DNA of 12,022 bases from an uncultured Caryophanales bacterium (GTDB lineage: Bacteria; Bacillota_I; Bacilli_A; RFN20; CAG-826). A program made the position numbers and the translations under genes. Location: the NCBI GenBank assembly GCA_946401755.1, contig CAMIVH010000017.1, positions 1 through 12,022 on the forward strand, read 5' to 3'. Shown here in pieces: positions 1 to 7,130 of this stretch. The notes beneath the pieces are model-generated. The model had not been told where the DNA came from, ran no database searches, and was given only the letters and a program-made list of their open reading frames with translations. The stretch's first letter is position 1. Every line of letters starts with the position of its first letter.

Positions 1-224
1 TAAAAAGACTTGCCGAAACTTGCTTAGCGAAGATTAGACATCCAGAAAAACAAACGGTTTATATTTCTCACTGCGATGCCTATGATGATGCTTTATCAAT
101 TAAAAACTATTTAACTAACCACGGCGTGAGTAATGTTGAAATCTATTTCTATGACCTCATTACAGGCGCGCACATTGGCCCAGATTCATTAGCCATCTTC
201 TATGTTGGCGAAAATCGTGACTAA
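1..224 (+). CDS. DegV family (fatty-acid-binding) protein, 3' end only
   Basis: This is the C-terminal 73 residues of a gene that begins upstream of the window; the reading frame starts at base 3 and ends in TAA at 222-224. The tail contains a GAHIGPDSLAIFYVG block, matching the Gly-rich GxHxGPG-type loop near the C-terminus of DegV proteins. In that family this loop helps hold the carboxylate of a bound fatty acid. FakB subunits of the fatty acid kinase are characterised members, and they hand acyl chains to the kinase FakA. The family-level call rests on this motif and on the preceding alternating strand/helix segment with VYISHCDAYDDA. The particular ligand, and whether it is a FakB, cannot be told from the fragment. 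A weak hairpin just after the stop probably ends the transcript before tRNA-Leu. Confidence 0.82.
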   Translation, partial: KRLAETCLAKIRHPEKQTVYISHCDAYDDALSIKNYLTNHGVSNVEIYFYDLITGAHIGPDSLAIFYVGENRD

Positions 225-226
225 AT

Positions 227-256
227 AACACAAAATTTGTGTTTCTACTTTTTTCA
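227..256 (+). terminator. Weak intrinsic terminator after the degV-like gene
   Basis: AACACA (227-232) pairs with TGTGTT (238-243) around a 5-nt loop, and a T-rich run follows at 249-254. The stem is short and AT-rich, so termination may be partial. It is placed correctly between the gene and the promoter of tRNA-Leu. Confidence 0.4.
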
Positions 257-265
257 TCACTGTTA

Positions 266-271
266 TATAAT
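266..271 (+). promoter_or_regulatory. -10 box of the tRNA-Leu promoter
   Basis: A perfect TATAAT lies at 266-271, which predicts a start near 278, about 3 nt before the mature tRNA 5' end at 281. No good -35 hexamer is seen at 16-18 nt spacing, so only the -10 element is called. Confidence 0.5.
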
Positions 272-280
272 TAACTCACT

Positions 281-367
281 GCCCGAGTGGTGAAACTGGT
301 AGACGCACTGGACTCAAAATCCAGCGGTAGCGATACCGTGCCGGTTCGATTCCGGCCTCGGGCACCA
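281..367 (+). tRNA. tRNA-Leu (anticodon CAA)
   Basis: The acceptor stem GCCCGAG (281-287) pairs with CTCGGGC (357-363), followed by discriminator A and an encoded CCA (365-367). The anticodon stem CTGGA/TCCAG (308-312 and 320-324) encloses a 7-nt loop with CAA at 315-317, which reads UUG. A long variable arm marks a class II tRNA, as expected for leucine. The T-arm GCCGGTTCGATTCCGGC is intact. It is a single gene with its own -10 box and terminator. Confidence 0.97.
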
Positions 368-379
368 CTAAAATATAAT

Positions 380-409
380 AGGACTGAGATAAATACTCAG
401 TCCTTTTTT
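380..409 (+). terminator. Intrinsic terminator of tRNA-Leu
   Basis: AGGACTGAG (380-388) and CTCAGTCCT (396-404) form a perfect 9-bp stem with a 7-nt loop, followed directly by six T residues. Confidence 0.92.
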
Positions 410-430
410 ATTAATTAATTAATAAATGTC

Positions 431-458
431 TAGACAGAAAAGAAAATGCTGATAAAAT
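431..458 (+). promoter_or_regulatory. Predicted promoter of the CPBP protease gene, with a TGTCTAGACA palindrome
   Basis: A -35 like TAGACA (431-436), a 16-nt spacer and a -10 like TAAAAT (453-458) predict a start near 465. The -35 is the right half of a perfect 10-bp palindrome TGTCTAGACA (427-436). The predicted start is only about 3 nt before ATG 468 and 15 nt before ATG 480. Confidence 0.5.
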
Positions 459-479
459 ATTAACGCTATGGAGAAAACT

Positions 480-1370
480 ATGAACGAATCTAAATTATTA
501 AACACAAAACTAAAAACAATCCTCGCGGTATTAATTATCTATGCTATATGCTTTGCTTTCCGTGCTTTGGAATACTTTGTTATCCGCACGGATCAAACAT
601 TCTTCGGTGAAGCATTTATTCATAAACTAATTGGAATTGGCTTAATGATTGCTGCGATATTTGTCTTCCGTTATAGATTTGAAGATGTTGGCTTTAAAAC
701 AGGCAAATCATTCCTTGATATATTAAAAGGTTTAGCCTTTGGCATTATCGTATTCATTATTGCCTATGGTGTTGAAATCATTATTCTTGCAGCCTCAAAT
801 AACTTAAAAGCGGTTGAACTATATGTTACCGCTTATTCAGTTGATGGTGGAGAACAAGCTAAACATACTGAATTTATCTTCTTTGTGATCTGTGTTATCG
901 GCAACATCATCAACGTTTTAATGGAAGAAGGTGTCTTCAGAGGCTTATTCCAAAAGATGCTCTCTGATAAATATAAATTCCTTATCGCTGGTATCATTGC
1001 TTCCGTTTTATTTGGTGTATGGCACATTATGGCACCTTTAAGAAGCTTAATTGATGGTAATAAAACAGTAGGTGGCTTTATTGGTGAATCCGCGATGCTT
1101 ATTGGTACATCCGCTTTAGTGGGCTTTAAATTCGCCATGATGGGTAAACTAACAGGCAACCTCTATATGGGTATGGGTGATCACTTTGTGAATAACACAA
1201 TTGTTAACATCCTCCACGTCATCAATAACGAAGGTAAAGCTGATAACTTAACTGTCATCCGTATCTCGATTGCCCAATCAGTATCATTTACCGCAGTTCT
1301 TATTTGGTACATTATCGTTGCGATTCGTAAAAAGAAAGCCACACAGCAAATCCCAGTGGAACAACAATAA
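480..1370 (+). CDS. CPBP family intramembrane metalloprotease (CAAX/Abi-type)
   Basis: This is a polytopic membrane protein of 296 residues. It has several hydrophobic helices and the three conserved CPBP (Abi, PF02517-type) motifs: EExxxR at E149-E150/R154, FxxxH at F178-H182, and HxxxN at H235-N239. In Rce1-like members the Glu and His residues form the active site, which cleaves substrates within the membrane. Bacterial homologues serve in bacteriocin self-immunity, peptide maturation or regulatory proteolysis, and nothing here chooses among these. I prefer ATG 480 because GGAG at 470-473 sits 6 nt upstream. An in-frame ATG at 468 would give 300 residues and would be almost leaderless from the predicted promoter. 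A strong terminator follows the stop codon, so the gene is probably monocistronic. Confidence 0.9.
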   Translation: MNESKLLNTKLKTILAVLIIYAICFAFRALEYFVIRTDQTFFGEAFIHKLIGIGLMIAAIFVFRYRFEDVGFKTGKSFLDILKGLAFGIIVFIIAYGVEIIILAASNNLKAVELYVTAYSVDGGEQAKHTEFIFFVICVIGNIINVLMEEGVFRGLFQKMLSDKYKFLIAGIIASVLFGVWHIMAPLRSLIDGNKTVGGFIGESAMLIGTSALVGFKFAMMGKLTGNLYMGMGDHFVNNTIVNILHVINNEGKADNLTVIRISIAQSVSFTAVLIWYIIVAIRKKKATQQIPVEQQ

Positions 1371-1380
1371 TACTTAAATG

Positions 1381-1410
1381 ACTTTGATACTTAGCGTGTC
1401 AAAGTTTTTT
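1381..1410 (+). terminator. Intrinsic terminator after the CPBP gene
   Basis: ACTTTGATAC (1381-1390) pairs with GTGTCAAAGT (1396-1405) over 10 bp, including one T-G wobble, with loop TTAGC. A T-tract follows to 1410. Confidence 0.93.
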
Positions 1411-1417
1411 ATTTATG

Positions 1418-1460
1418 AGTTGTCTTCATTTTGTAGACAACTGAAAGCATTCATAATAAT
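1418..1460 (+). promoter_or_regulatory. Promoter region of the phosphatase gene with an 8-bp inverted repeat
   Basis: AGTTGTCT (1418-1425) and AGACAACT (1435-1442) are perfect inverted arms 9 nt apart. The right arm contains a -35-like TAGACA, and CATAATAAT (1452-1460) supplies a -10-like box that abuts ATG 1461. No Shine-Dalgarno sequence is present. The inverted repeat could be an operator. The hexamers match the consensus only moderately. Confidence 0.4.
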
Positions 1461-2252
1461 ATGAAAACAGCTATGAAAGTCTACGAATTATCATTTCAAA
1501 AGAATATCCGTGATATCGGTGGTATGGTCACAACTGATGGTCATCATATTAAATATGGCCGCTTAATCAGAGGTAGTGTTTTAGTAAAACTAGATGAAAA
1601 CGATGAACAAATCGTTAAAGGCTTTAACTTAACCGATATCATCGACTTTAGAAGTCCTGATGAATTTGAATATTATCCTGATTTCCATCTTGATGGAGTA
1701 AGAATGCACAATCTTCCAGTTTTAAGTAAGAAAACTAATGAAGAAGCTAGACAAAGAATGAAGAGTTCTGACGGCAATCTATTATGGTTTTTAGAAGACC
1801 AAACAAGTGGCTTTGATCATTTAGTCAAAGTCTATAGTGAATTCATTACTACAGAAGATGGCGTTGATGCCTATAAAAAGTTCTTTGATATTATCTTAAA
1901 AGATAATAGAGTCACATATTTCCATTGCTCACAAGGTAAAGATAGAACAGGCTTTGCGGCCTATCTAGTGGAGATAGCCTTAGGTGTCTCTGAAGAAGAC
2001 GCGATGAATGATTATCTATATTCAAATATCGCCATGGAAAAGCGCGCTGAGATGATGCTCAGAAGAGTGGAATATCTTCCTTTCTATAACGAAGAATATA
2101 AACAAAGTTTAATTGATGTCTTTTCCACGAGAGTGGAATATATGAACTCTGCGATTAACGCGATGAAAGAACACTATGGCGGGACACTTAATTACATCAA
2201 AGAAGCCTTAGGAGTGGATATTGATAAGCTTAAATCCTTATATTTGGAATAA
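1461..2252 (+). CDS. Tyrosine-protein phosphatase-like protein (Tyr_phosphatase_3 / LipA-IphP type)
   Basis: The 263-residue protein carries the P-loop HCSQGKDRTG, with nucleophile C156 and R162 in the CX5R signature. The trailing K-D-R-T-G is typical of the bacterial/fungal atypical PTP group that includes IphP, LipA and PtpB. N-terminal hallmarks are also present: NIRDIGG at about 15-21, a GRLIRG segment, and DFRSPDE from D62. Members hydrolyse phosphotyrosine, phosphoserine or phosphoinositides; the substrate here is unknown. No signal peptide is visible, so it is probably cytosolic. There is no Shine-Dalgarno sequence before ATG 1461, and a -10-like box touches the start codon. An in-frame ATG at 1473 is an equally possible start, four residues shorter. 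The gene stands alone, with a terminator before it and the riboswitch leader after it. Confidence 0.88.
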   Translation: MKTAMKVYELSFQKNIRDIGGMVTTDGHHIKYGRLIRGSVLVKLDENDEQIVKGFNLTDIIDFRSPDEFEYYPDFHLDGVRMHNLPVLSKKTNEEARQRMKSSDGNLLWFLEDQTSGFDHLVKVYSEFITTEDGVDAYKKFFDIILKDNRVTYFHCSQGKDRTGFAAYLVEIALGVSEEDAMNDYLYSNIAMEKRAEMMLRRVEYLPFYNEEYKQSLIDVFSTRVEYMNSAINAMKEHYGGTLNYIKEALGVDIDKLKSLYLE

Positions 2253-2320
2253 TATTTACTTTTAAGTAATACTCATATAACATTATTAATGTGCAAAGCA
2301 CAAAACATATTAAATATATA

Positions 2321-2395
2321 AGCGGGAGTAGCGAAGTTAGAATCTCGTCAACACGGTGAATAACCCGGGACTAACCAGTGTATGAGCAAGACGCT
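2321..2395 (+). promoter_or_regulatory. yybP-ykoY (Mn2+) riboswitch aptamer
   Basis: The segment carries, in order, the conserved blocks of the yybP-ykoY class. These are GGGAGTAGC (2324-2332), GTCAACA (2347-2353), GAAT followed by CCCGG and CTAACC (2358-2376), and GCAAGAC (2386-2392). The ends close with AGCG (2321-2324) pairing CGCT (2392-2395) as P1. This family binds Mn2+ and turns on Mn2+ exporters. No T-tract terminator lies between P1 and the gene. The Shine-Dalgarno GGAGG (2407-2411) begins 12 nt after P1, so control of translation seems more likely than attenuation, though that is inference. The promoter is unresolved; TATAAC at 2276-2281 is a possible -10 box. Confidence 0.85.
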
Positions 2396-2419
2396 AAAAA
2401 CTTTTTGGAGGACAAGTAT

Positions 2420-5164
2420 ATGTTTGAAACAAAAAGCGCTAAGGAAGTCTTGCAAGAACTAGATAGTAACGTTGAGCAAGGTTTAACTAGCCAAGAAGCT
2501 GGTGAAAGACTTATTAAATATGGTCCTAACAAATTACCAGAGAAAAAGAAAACCCCGCTTTTTTTAGTGTTCTTAGGTCAGTTTAATGACCCAATGATTT
2601 TCATTCTTTTAGCGGCCGCTCTTTTAAGCGTAGCGATTTCTATTTTTAATACCGTTAAGAATGGTGAATCATTTGACTTTGCTGATCCTATCATTATCTT
2701 AGGTGTTTGCGTTTTAAACGCAATTATCGGTACAGTCCAAGAAAACAAAGCGGAAAAATCATTAGAAGCTTTAAAGAAAATGTCTTCACCAACTTGCGTG
2801 GTAAGACGTGATGGTAAACTCGTTGAGCTAAAGGCAGAAGAACTCGTTGTTGGTGATATCGTCATCTTAGAAGAAGGTAGAACCGTTCCAGCGGATCTCC
2901 GTTTAACCGAGGCTATTAACTTAAAAACTGATGAATCATCCTTAACCGGTGAATCTTTACCAGTGGAAAAAGATGCTAACATTGTTTTCACTGATGAAGT
3001 CGGTGTTGGCGATAGAGTCAATATGGTCTATATGTCTACACCTGTGGTATATGGCCGTGGTGAAGGTATTGTTGTTAGAACCGGTATTGATACTGAAACA
3101 GGTAAAATTGCTAAATTACTCTCCGAAGGAGATGACGATACAACTCCATTGCAAAAACAACTCGCTAAGTTATCTAAGTTCTTAGGTCTTTTAACAATTG
3201 TTATTGTTGTCATCTTATTTGGCATTCAACTTATTGATTTATTTAGAGCTAATGCTCGTACACCTTTAGGCACTGAAGGCTGGCTTGATGGCATTATTGA
3301 AAACTTCATGTTTGCTATCTCATTAGCGGTCGCCGCTGTCCCTGAAGGCTTACCTGCCGTTGTTACAATCGTTTTAGCGTTAGGTGTGCAAAAAATGGTC
3401 AAAGCCAATACCATTGTGCGTAAATTACCATCTGTTGAAACATTAGGCGCTGTGAGTGTGGTCTGTTCTGATAAGACTGGTACACTAACACAAAACAAGA
3501 TGACAGTGGTGCGTGCCTACTTAAATGAACAACTCGTTGGTGGAGATAAAATCTTCACAGATAACTATAAATTCTTATCCATGGGTTTATCCCTCTGTTC
3601 TAACGCTTCTGTTGATGAAGGTTTATATGGCGATCCAACTGAAATCGCTTTAGTGGAATACGCTAATAAGATGAATCAACATAAAGGTGATTTAGAAAAG
3701 ATTGCGCCTCGTGTGAATGAATATCCATTCGATTCTGTCCGTAAAATGATGTCCACTCAACATGATTATGAAGGTAAAAAGATTATCTTCACCAAAGGTG
3801 CTATCGACTCCATCTTAAAAGTTGCTGATAGAATTTTAATCAATGGCAAGGAAAGAAAACTCACCACAGAAGATAAAGAAAATATTATGAAAGCCTCTGA
3901 CACAATGGCGGTCGATGCCCTTCGTGTTTTAGGTCTTGCTTATACATACGCTGATGAACTTAAAGAAGAAAACTTAGTCTTCGTTGGTTTAGTGGGCATG
4001 ATTGACCCACCAAGACCAGAATGTAAGAATGCTGTTTCTATCTTTAAGAAAGCCGGTATTACAACCATTATGATTACTGGTGACCATAAGACAACCGCTT
4101 TAGCAATCGCTAAAGAATTAGGCATCGCTGAAGAAAACGGTGAAGCCTTAAGTGGTGATGAAATCGATGCCTTAACACCAGAAGAATTACAAGAAAAGGT
4201 CAAGACCGTGCATGTCTTTGCTCGTGTTTCTCCTGAAAATAAAGTTCAAATCGTGACCGCCATTAGAGCAAATGGCAATATCGCTGCGATGACTGGTGAT
4301 GGTGTTAACGACGCACCAAGCTTAAAAGCCGCTGATATTGGTATTGCGATGGGTATCACTGGTACTGACGTTGCTAAAGGTGCCGCTGATATGGTCTTAA
4401 CTGATGATAACTTTGCTTCCATTGAAAAAGCGGTGGAAGAAGGCCGTGGTATTTATACCAACATCAAGAAAACAGTCTTATTCTTATTATCCACAAATAT
4501 TGCAGAAGTCTTAGCGATGTTTGCGGTGGTTATTATGTCTCTCTTCTTAGTGGAACATAACTTCCCAACGCCATTACTTGCTATCCATATTTTATGGGTT
4601 AACTTAATTACTGACTCTCTTCCAGCGGTCGCTCTTGGTGCTGATGAAAAAGAAAGCGGCATCATGGATGACAAACCACGTAATCCAAAAGAATCCTTAT
4701 TCTCTAGAGGTGGTTATTGGCTCACATTTGGTTATGGCTTATTAATTACCATTACCACAGTCTTTGCCTTCTTAATGATCCCAATCTTTGAAGGTCATGC
4801 TCAATCTTTAGAACAAATTGCTCAAGTGTTAACTGATAACAATGCTATCCGTATGCAATCACAAACAGCAGCCTTCTGTGTCTTATCCTTATCAGAACTC
4901 TTCCATATGTTAGGTATGACTTCCATTAAGAAGTCCTTTGTCCATAACTTCTGGAGCAAGAACTGGTTACTATGGTTATCGTTTGCTTTAGGCGTTGGTT
5001 TACAAGTTGCAGTCGTTAATATTCCAGGCTTAAATAACTTCTTCTCATGTGCGCCTTTAGATTTTGCGCACTGGGGTATAGTGCTCGCATTAAGTGTTGC
5101 GCCACTCATTGTTCATGAGATTGTAGCCTTAGTTCTCTTTATAAAGAGAAAAGTCAGTAGATAA
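2420..5164 (+). CDS. P-type cation ATPase, type II (Ca2+/Mn2+ exporter, SERCA/PMR1-like)
   Basis: A full-length P2-type ATPase of 914 residues. Seen motifs: A-domain TGES (176-179), TM4 VPEGLP with E309, phosphorylation site DKTGTLT with D351, nucleotide-binding KGA with K459, hinge TGDGVNDAP (625-633), TM5 N693/E696, TM6 NLITD (728-732) and a TM8 SLSELFH glutamate. The TM4, TM5 and TM6 residues align with the Ca2+ ligands of SERCA, so both ion sites could be present. The Mn2+-class riboswitch in the leader argues for export of Mn2+, possibly also Ca2+, as for L. lactis YoaB and S. pneumoniae MgtA. ATG 2420 is chosen because GGAGG sits 8 nt upstream. The longer frame from GTG 2378 would begin inside the aptamer. 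No clear terminator is seen downstream. Confidence 0.93.
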   Translation: MFETKSAKEVLQELDSNVEQGLTSQEAGERLIKYGPNKLPEKKKTPLFLVFLGQFNDPMIFILLAAALLSVAISIFNTVKNGESFDFADPIIILGVCVLNAIIGTVQENKAEKSLEALKKMSSPTCVVRRDGKLVELKAEELVVGDIVILEEGRTVPADLRLTEAINLKTDESSLTGESLPVEKDANIVFTDEVGVGDRVNMVYMSTPVVYGRGEGIVVRTGIDTETGKIAKLLSEGDDDTTPLQKQLAKLSKFLGLLTIVIVVILFGIQLIDLFRANARTPLGTEGWLDGIIENFMFAISLAVAAVPEGLPAVVTIVLALGVQKMVKANTIVRKLPSVETLGAVSVVCSDKTGTLTQNKMTVVRAYLNEQLVGGDKIFTDNYKFLSMGLSLCSNASVDEGLYGDPTEIALVEYANKMNQHKGDLEKIAPRVNEYPFDSVRKMMSTQHDYEGKKIIFTKGAIDSILKVADRILINGKERKLTTEDKENIMKASDTMAVDALRVLGLAYTYADELKEENLVFVGLVGMIDPPRPECKNAVSIFKKAGITTIMITGDHKTTALAIAKELGIAEENGEALSGDEIDALTPEELQEKVKTVHVFARVSPENKVQIVTAIRANGNIAAMTGDGVNDAPSLKAADIGIAMGITGTDVAKGAADMVLTDDNFASIEKAVEEGRGIYTNIKKTVLFLLSTNIAEVLAMFAVVIMSLFLVEHNFPTPLLAIHILWVNLITDSLPAVALGADEKESGIMDDKPRNPKESLFSRGGYWLTFGYGLLITITTVFAFLMIPIFEGHAQSLEQIAQVLTDNNAIRMQSQTAAFCVLSLSELFHMLGMTSIKKSFVHNFWSKNWLLWLSFALGVGLQVAVVNIPGLNNFFSCAPLDFAHWGIVLALSVAPLIVHEIVALVLFIKRKVSR

Positions 5165-5217
5165 TATTCTCTCCTCTCAGTAGAGTTAGATATTTTCTTA
5201 GTAGTGTGCTTAATTAT

Positions 5218-5233
5218 TGATAAGTAATTATCA
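5218..5233. repeat. Perfect inverted repeat TGATAA-N4-TTATCA
   Basis: The two 6-bp arms (5218-5223 and 5228-5233) are perfect complements and end 7 nt before the ATG of the CrtI-like gene. This is where an operator or -10 element would lie. There is no T-tract, so it is not a terminator. Its function is unproven, and AT-rich palindromes of this size can occur by chance. Confidence 0.4.
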
Positions 5234-5240
5234 TTTAAGC

Positions 5241-6761
5241 ATGCAAAACGAAAAGCGCATTATTATTATCGGTGCTGGTGTGGCTGGTTTATCTGCAGGT
5301 ATTTATGCAGAACAGCACGGTTTTCACGCAATCTTATTAGAAAAGAATCCATCCGTCGGTGGTATGTGCACAGGCTGGTATAGAAAAGGTTTCTATCTTG
5401 ATGGCTGTGTTCACTGGTTAACAGGCACTAAAGAAGGCACATTCTTAAACGAAATGTGGAAGAATGTTGATGCCTTCAAAACACAAGATGATATTTTGTA
5501 TCTTCCTTCTTGGGGTACTTTTGAATATGAAGGACAAACAGTCACTTTATGGAGAGACTTAGACCGCGCTGAAAGAGAGTGGAAAGAAGTTTCACCAGTC
5601 GACTCCAAGATGATTCATAAATTCTTTAAGATGGTGAGAGACTTCACTAAAGTGGAACTTCCATTAGACTTGCCTTTAAGCATGATTCCATTAAATCGTA
5701 AGATGGCTTTAGGCTTAAAAGTCTTATCAGTCTGGCCATCATACTTAAAAACCATGTTCCAATCATGCGAAGAATTCGCCACTAAATTTAAATCACCTGC
5801 CATTAGATTTGCTTTAACAAAGGCCCAAATCGGTACAGGTAACTTATTCTCCATGATCTATAGCTATGCTACAGTCGTCATGGGTGATGGTGGCATCCCT
5901 GTTGGTGCTTCTAAACCAATGGTGGAACGTATGAAAGAAAAGTTCATCGCTTTAGGCGGTACTTTAAAACTAAACGCTAATGTCGATAGTGTTATCGTTG
6001 AAAATGGTGCGGCTAAGGGCGTTAAACTCATCAATGGTGAAGAATTTAGAGGTGAATATGTTGTCTCTTGTTTAGACACTAACTACACATTAAAGAGATT
6101 ATTAAGAGACCAATATAAATTCCCAGCTTTCCAAAAACGTTTTGATGATCCAGTGAGACACCAAGCTCCAAGTTGCATGCTAATGCACTTCTCCGTTAAA
6201 AAGAACAATAACTTACCAATTCCATATACTTTTGAATGTGAACCATTTAATGTTGCTGGTAATGATATTAATCACTTAACTATTCGTAGTTATGCTTATG
6301 ATGAAACATTCACTAGAGGTGATAAAACAGTTCTTTCTGTCATGGTGGATCAAAGCAATGTTGATTATCCATATTGGAGAAAACTTTCAAAGAATAGAGC
6401 AATGTATCTAAAGATAAAACAAGAAATCGCTGAAGAAGTGAAATCTAGAATCATCAATAAACTTCCAGATATCGGTGAATTAGAGATTTTAGATGTCTCC
6501 ACTCCATACACATTTAGCCATTACGTTAATACCTCTAATGGTGTTTATATGAGCTTCTTATTCTCTAAAAGAGATGCAATGTTTGCCCATAGTGGTGTCC
6601 TCAGAGGCTTAAAGAACTTCTACTTATCTGGCCAATGGTTACAAGGTCCTGGTGGTTTACCAATTGCCATGACTCAAGGTAAATTTGCTATTCAAAGAAT
6701 ATGCAAAAAAGAAAAATTATCCTTTGTCTTCTCCCCAGTTCCAGAAAAGAAAAAGGCTTAA
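5241..6761 (+). CDS. CrtI-like NAD(P)/FAD-dependent oxidoreductase (phytoene-desaturase family)
   Basis: The 506-residue protein starts with a Rossmann dinucleotide motif GAGVAG (11-16) and the acidic E34 at the end of strand 2, giving LEKNPSVGGMCTGW. This is the FAD-binding fold of the CrtI/carotenoid isomerase and amine-oxidase group. The C-terminal SGQWLQGPGGLPIAM block is the second FAD contact typical of the group. Characterised members desaturate or isomerise carotenoids or saturate retinol. There is no carotenoid gene (crtB, crtM, crtE) nearby, so the substrate is open and a true phytoene desaturase should not be assumed. I start at ATG 5241; an upstream TTG at 5217 adds eight residues but has no support. 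Neither start has a Shine-Dalgarno sequence. The N-terminal region is hydrophobic only within the FAD fold, with no signal peptide. Confidence 0.87.
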   Translation: MQNEKRIIIIGAGVAGLSAGIYAEQHGFHAILLEKNPSVGGMCTGWYRKGFYLDGCVHWLTGTKEGTFLNEMWKNVDAFKTQDDILYLPSWGTFEYEGQTVTLWRDLDRAEREWKEVSPVDSKMIHKFFKMVRDFTKVELPLDLPLSMIPLNRKMALGLKVLSVWPSYLKTMFQSCEEFATKFKSPAIRFALTKAQIGTGNLFSMIYSYATVVMGDGGIPVGASKPMVERMKEKFIALGGTLKLNANVDSVIVENGAAKGVKLINGEEFRGEYVVSCLDTNYTLKRLLRDQYKFPAFQKRFDDPVRHQAPSCMLMHFSVKKNNNLPIPYTFECEPFNVAGNDINHLTIRSYAYDETFTRGDKTVLSVMVDQSNVDYPYWRKLSKNRAMYLKIKQEIAEEVKSRIINKLPDIGELEILDVSTPYTFSHYVNTSNGVYMSFLFSKRDAMFAHSGVLRGLKNFYLSGQWLQGPGGLPIAMTQGKFAIQRICKKEKLSFVFSPVPEKKKA

Positions 6762-6795
6762 TAGGCCTTACATAAATTAAAAAGATAATTTATTG

Positions 6796-6824
6796 TTGCA
6801 AGTCATTTTAATTTTTTATATTAT
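6796..6824 (+). promoter_or_regulatory. Predicted promoter of the tRNA-Thr/Val cluster
   Basis: TTGCAA (6796-6801) and TATTAT (6819-6824) are separated by 17 nt, placing the start near 6831, about 23 nt before tRNA-Thr. The surrounding sequence is very AT-rich and overlapping -10 candidates exist. Confidence 0.55.
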
Positions 6825-6853
6825 ATTTGAGCGACTAAAAAGAATTACTACCT

Positions 6854-6930
6854 GCCGACTTGGCGCAATCTGGTAGCGCAACTGAATCGTAATCAGTGGG
6901 TTGCAGGTTCAATTCCTGTAGTCGGCACCA
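6854..6930 (+). tRNA. tRNA-Thr (anticodon CGU)
   Basis: Acceptor GCCGACT (6854-6860) pairs with AGTCGGC (6920-6926), then discriminator A and an encoded CCA. Anticodon stem ACTGA/TCAGT encloses the loop ATCGTAA, with anticodon CGT at 6888-6890 reading ACG. The D-arm and T-arm (GGTTCAATTCC) are intact. Confidence 0.96.
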
Positions 6931-6938
6931 GCAAAATT

Positions 6939-7014
6939 GGGTATTTAGCTCAGCTGGGAGAGCATCTGTTTGACGTACAGAAGGTCGGCGGTTCGATCCC
7001 GTCAGTACCCACCA
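6939..7014 (+). tRNA. tRNA-Val (anticodon GAC)
   Basis: Acceptor GGGTATT (6939-6945) pairs with AGTACCC (7004-7010) with one T-G wobble, followed by ACCA (7011-7014). Anticodon stem TCTGT/ACAGA holds the loop TTGACGT, with GAC at 6972-6974 reading GUC/GUU. It lies 8 nt after tRNA-Thr, so the two are cotranscribed. Confidence 0.96.
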
Positions 7015-7026
7015 AATTAGTGAAAT

Positions 7027-7049
7027 AAGCCCTGACAAAGGGCTTTTTT
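7027..7049 (+). terminator. Intrinsic terminator between tRNA-Val and tRNA-Gly
   Basis: AAGCCCT (7027-7033) pairs with AGGGCTT (7039-7045) around loop GACAA, followed by a T-tract to 7049. It ends 7 nt before tRNA-Gly, leaving no room for a separate promoter. Some read-through is therefore needed for the downstream genes. Confidence 0.88.
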
Positions 7050-7056
7050 ACAAGAA

Positions 7057-7130
7057 GCACGCGTAGTTTAGTGGTAGAACTTTAGCTTCCCAAGCTAATC
7101 GTGCGGGTTCGATTCCCGTCGCGTGCTCCA
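7057..7130 (+). tRNA. tRNA-Gly (anticodon CCC)
   Basis: Acceptor GCACGCG (7057-7063) pairs with CGCGTGC (7120-7126), then discriminator T and an encoded CCA (7128-7130). Anticodon stem TTAGC/GCTAA encloses TTCCCAA, with CCC at 7089-7091 reading GGG. It lies between the terminator hairpin and a Nudix gene that starts 13 nt after its 3' end. Confidence 0.96.

Noticed and set aside
2291..2301. GTGC-AAA-GCAC hairpin upstream of the riboswitch
   Set aside because: It has a 4-bp stem with a 3-nt loop and no T-tract; it is too small to call a terminator or regulatory element.
2378..2419. Upstream GTG start extending the P2-type ATPase by 14 residues
   Set aside because: It lies within the riboswitch aptamer; ATG 2420 has an ideal GGAGG and fits the family's N-terminus.
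2578..3021. Antisense frames across the P2-type ATPase (2578-3021, 3226-3498, 3940-4203 and others)
   Set aside because: They are shadows of a strongly conserved gene, with low-complexity Ser/Thr/Lys-rich products and no Shine-Dalgarno or family features.
6835..7038. Minus-strand open frame of 67 codons with a TGSNRRPS stretch
   Set aside because: It is the antisense of tRNA-Thr and tRNA-Val, a well-known source of spurious protein annotations.
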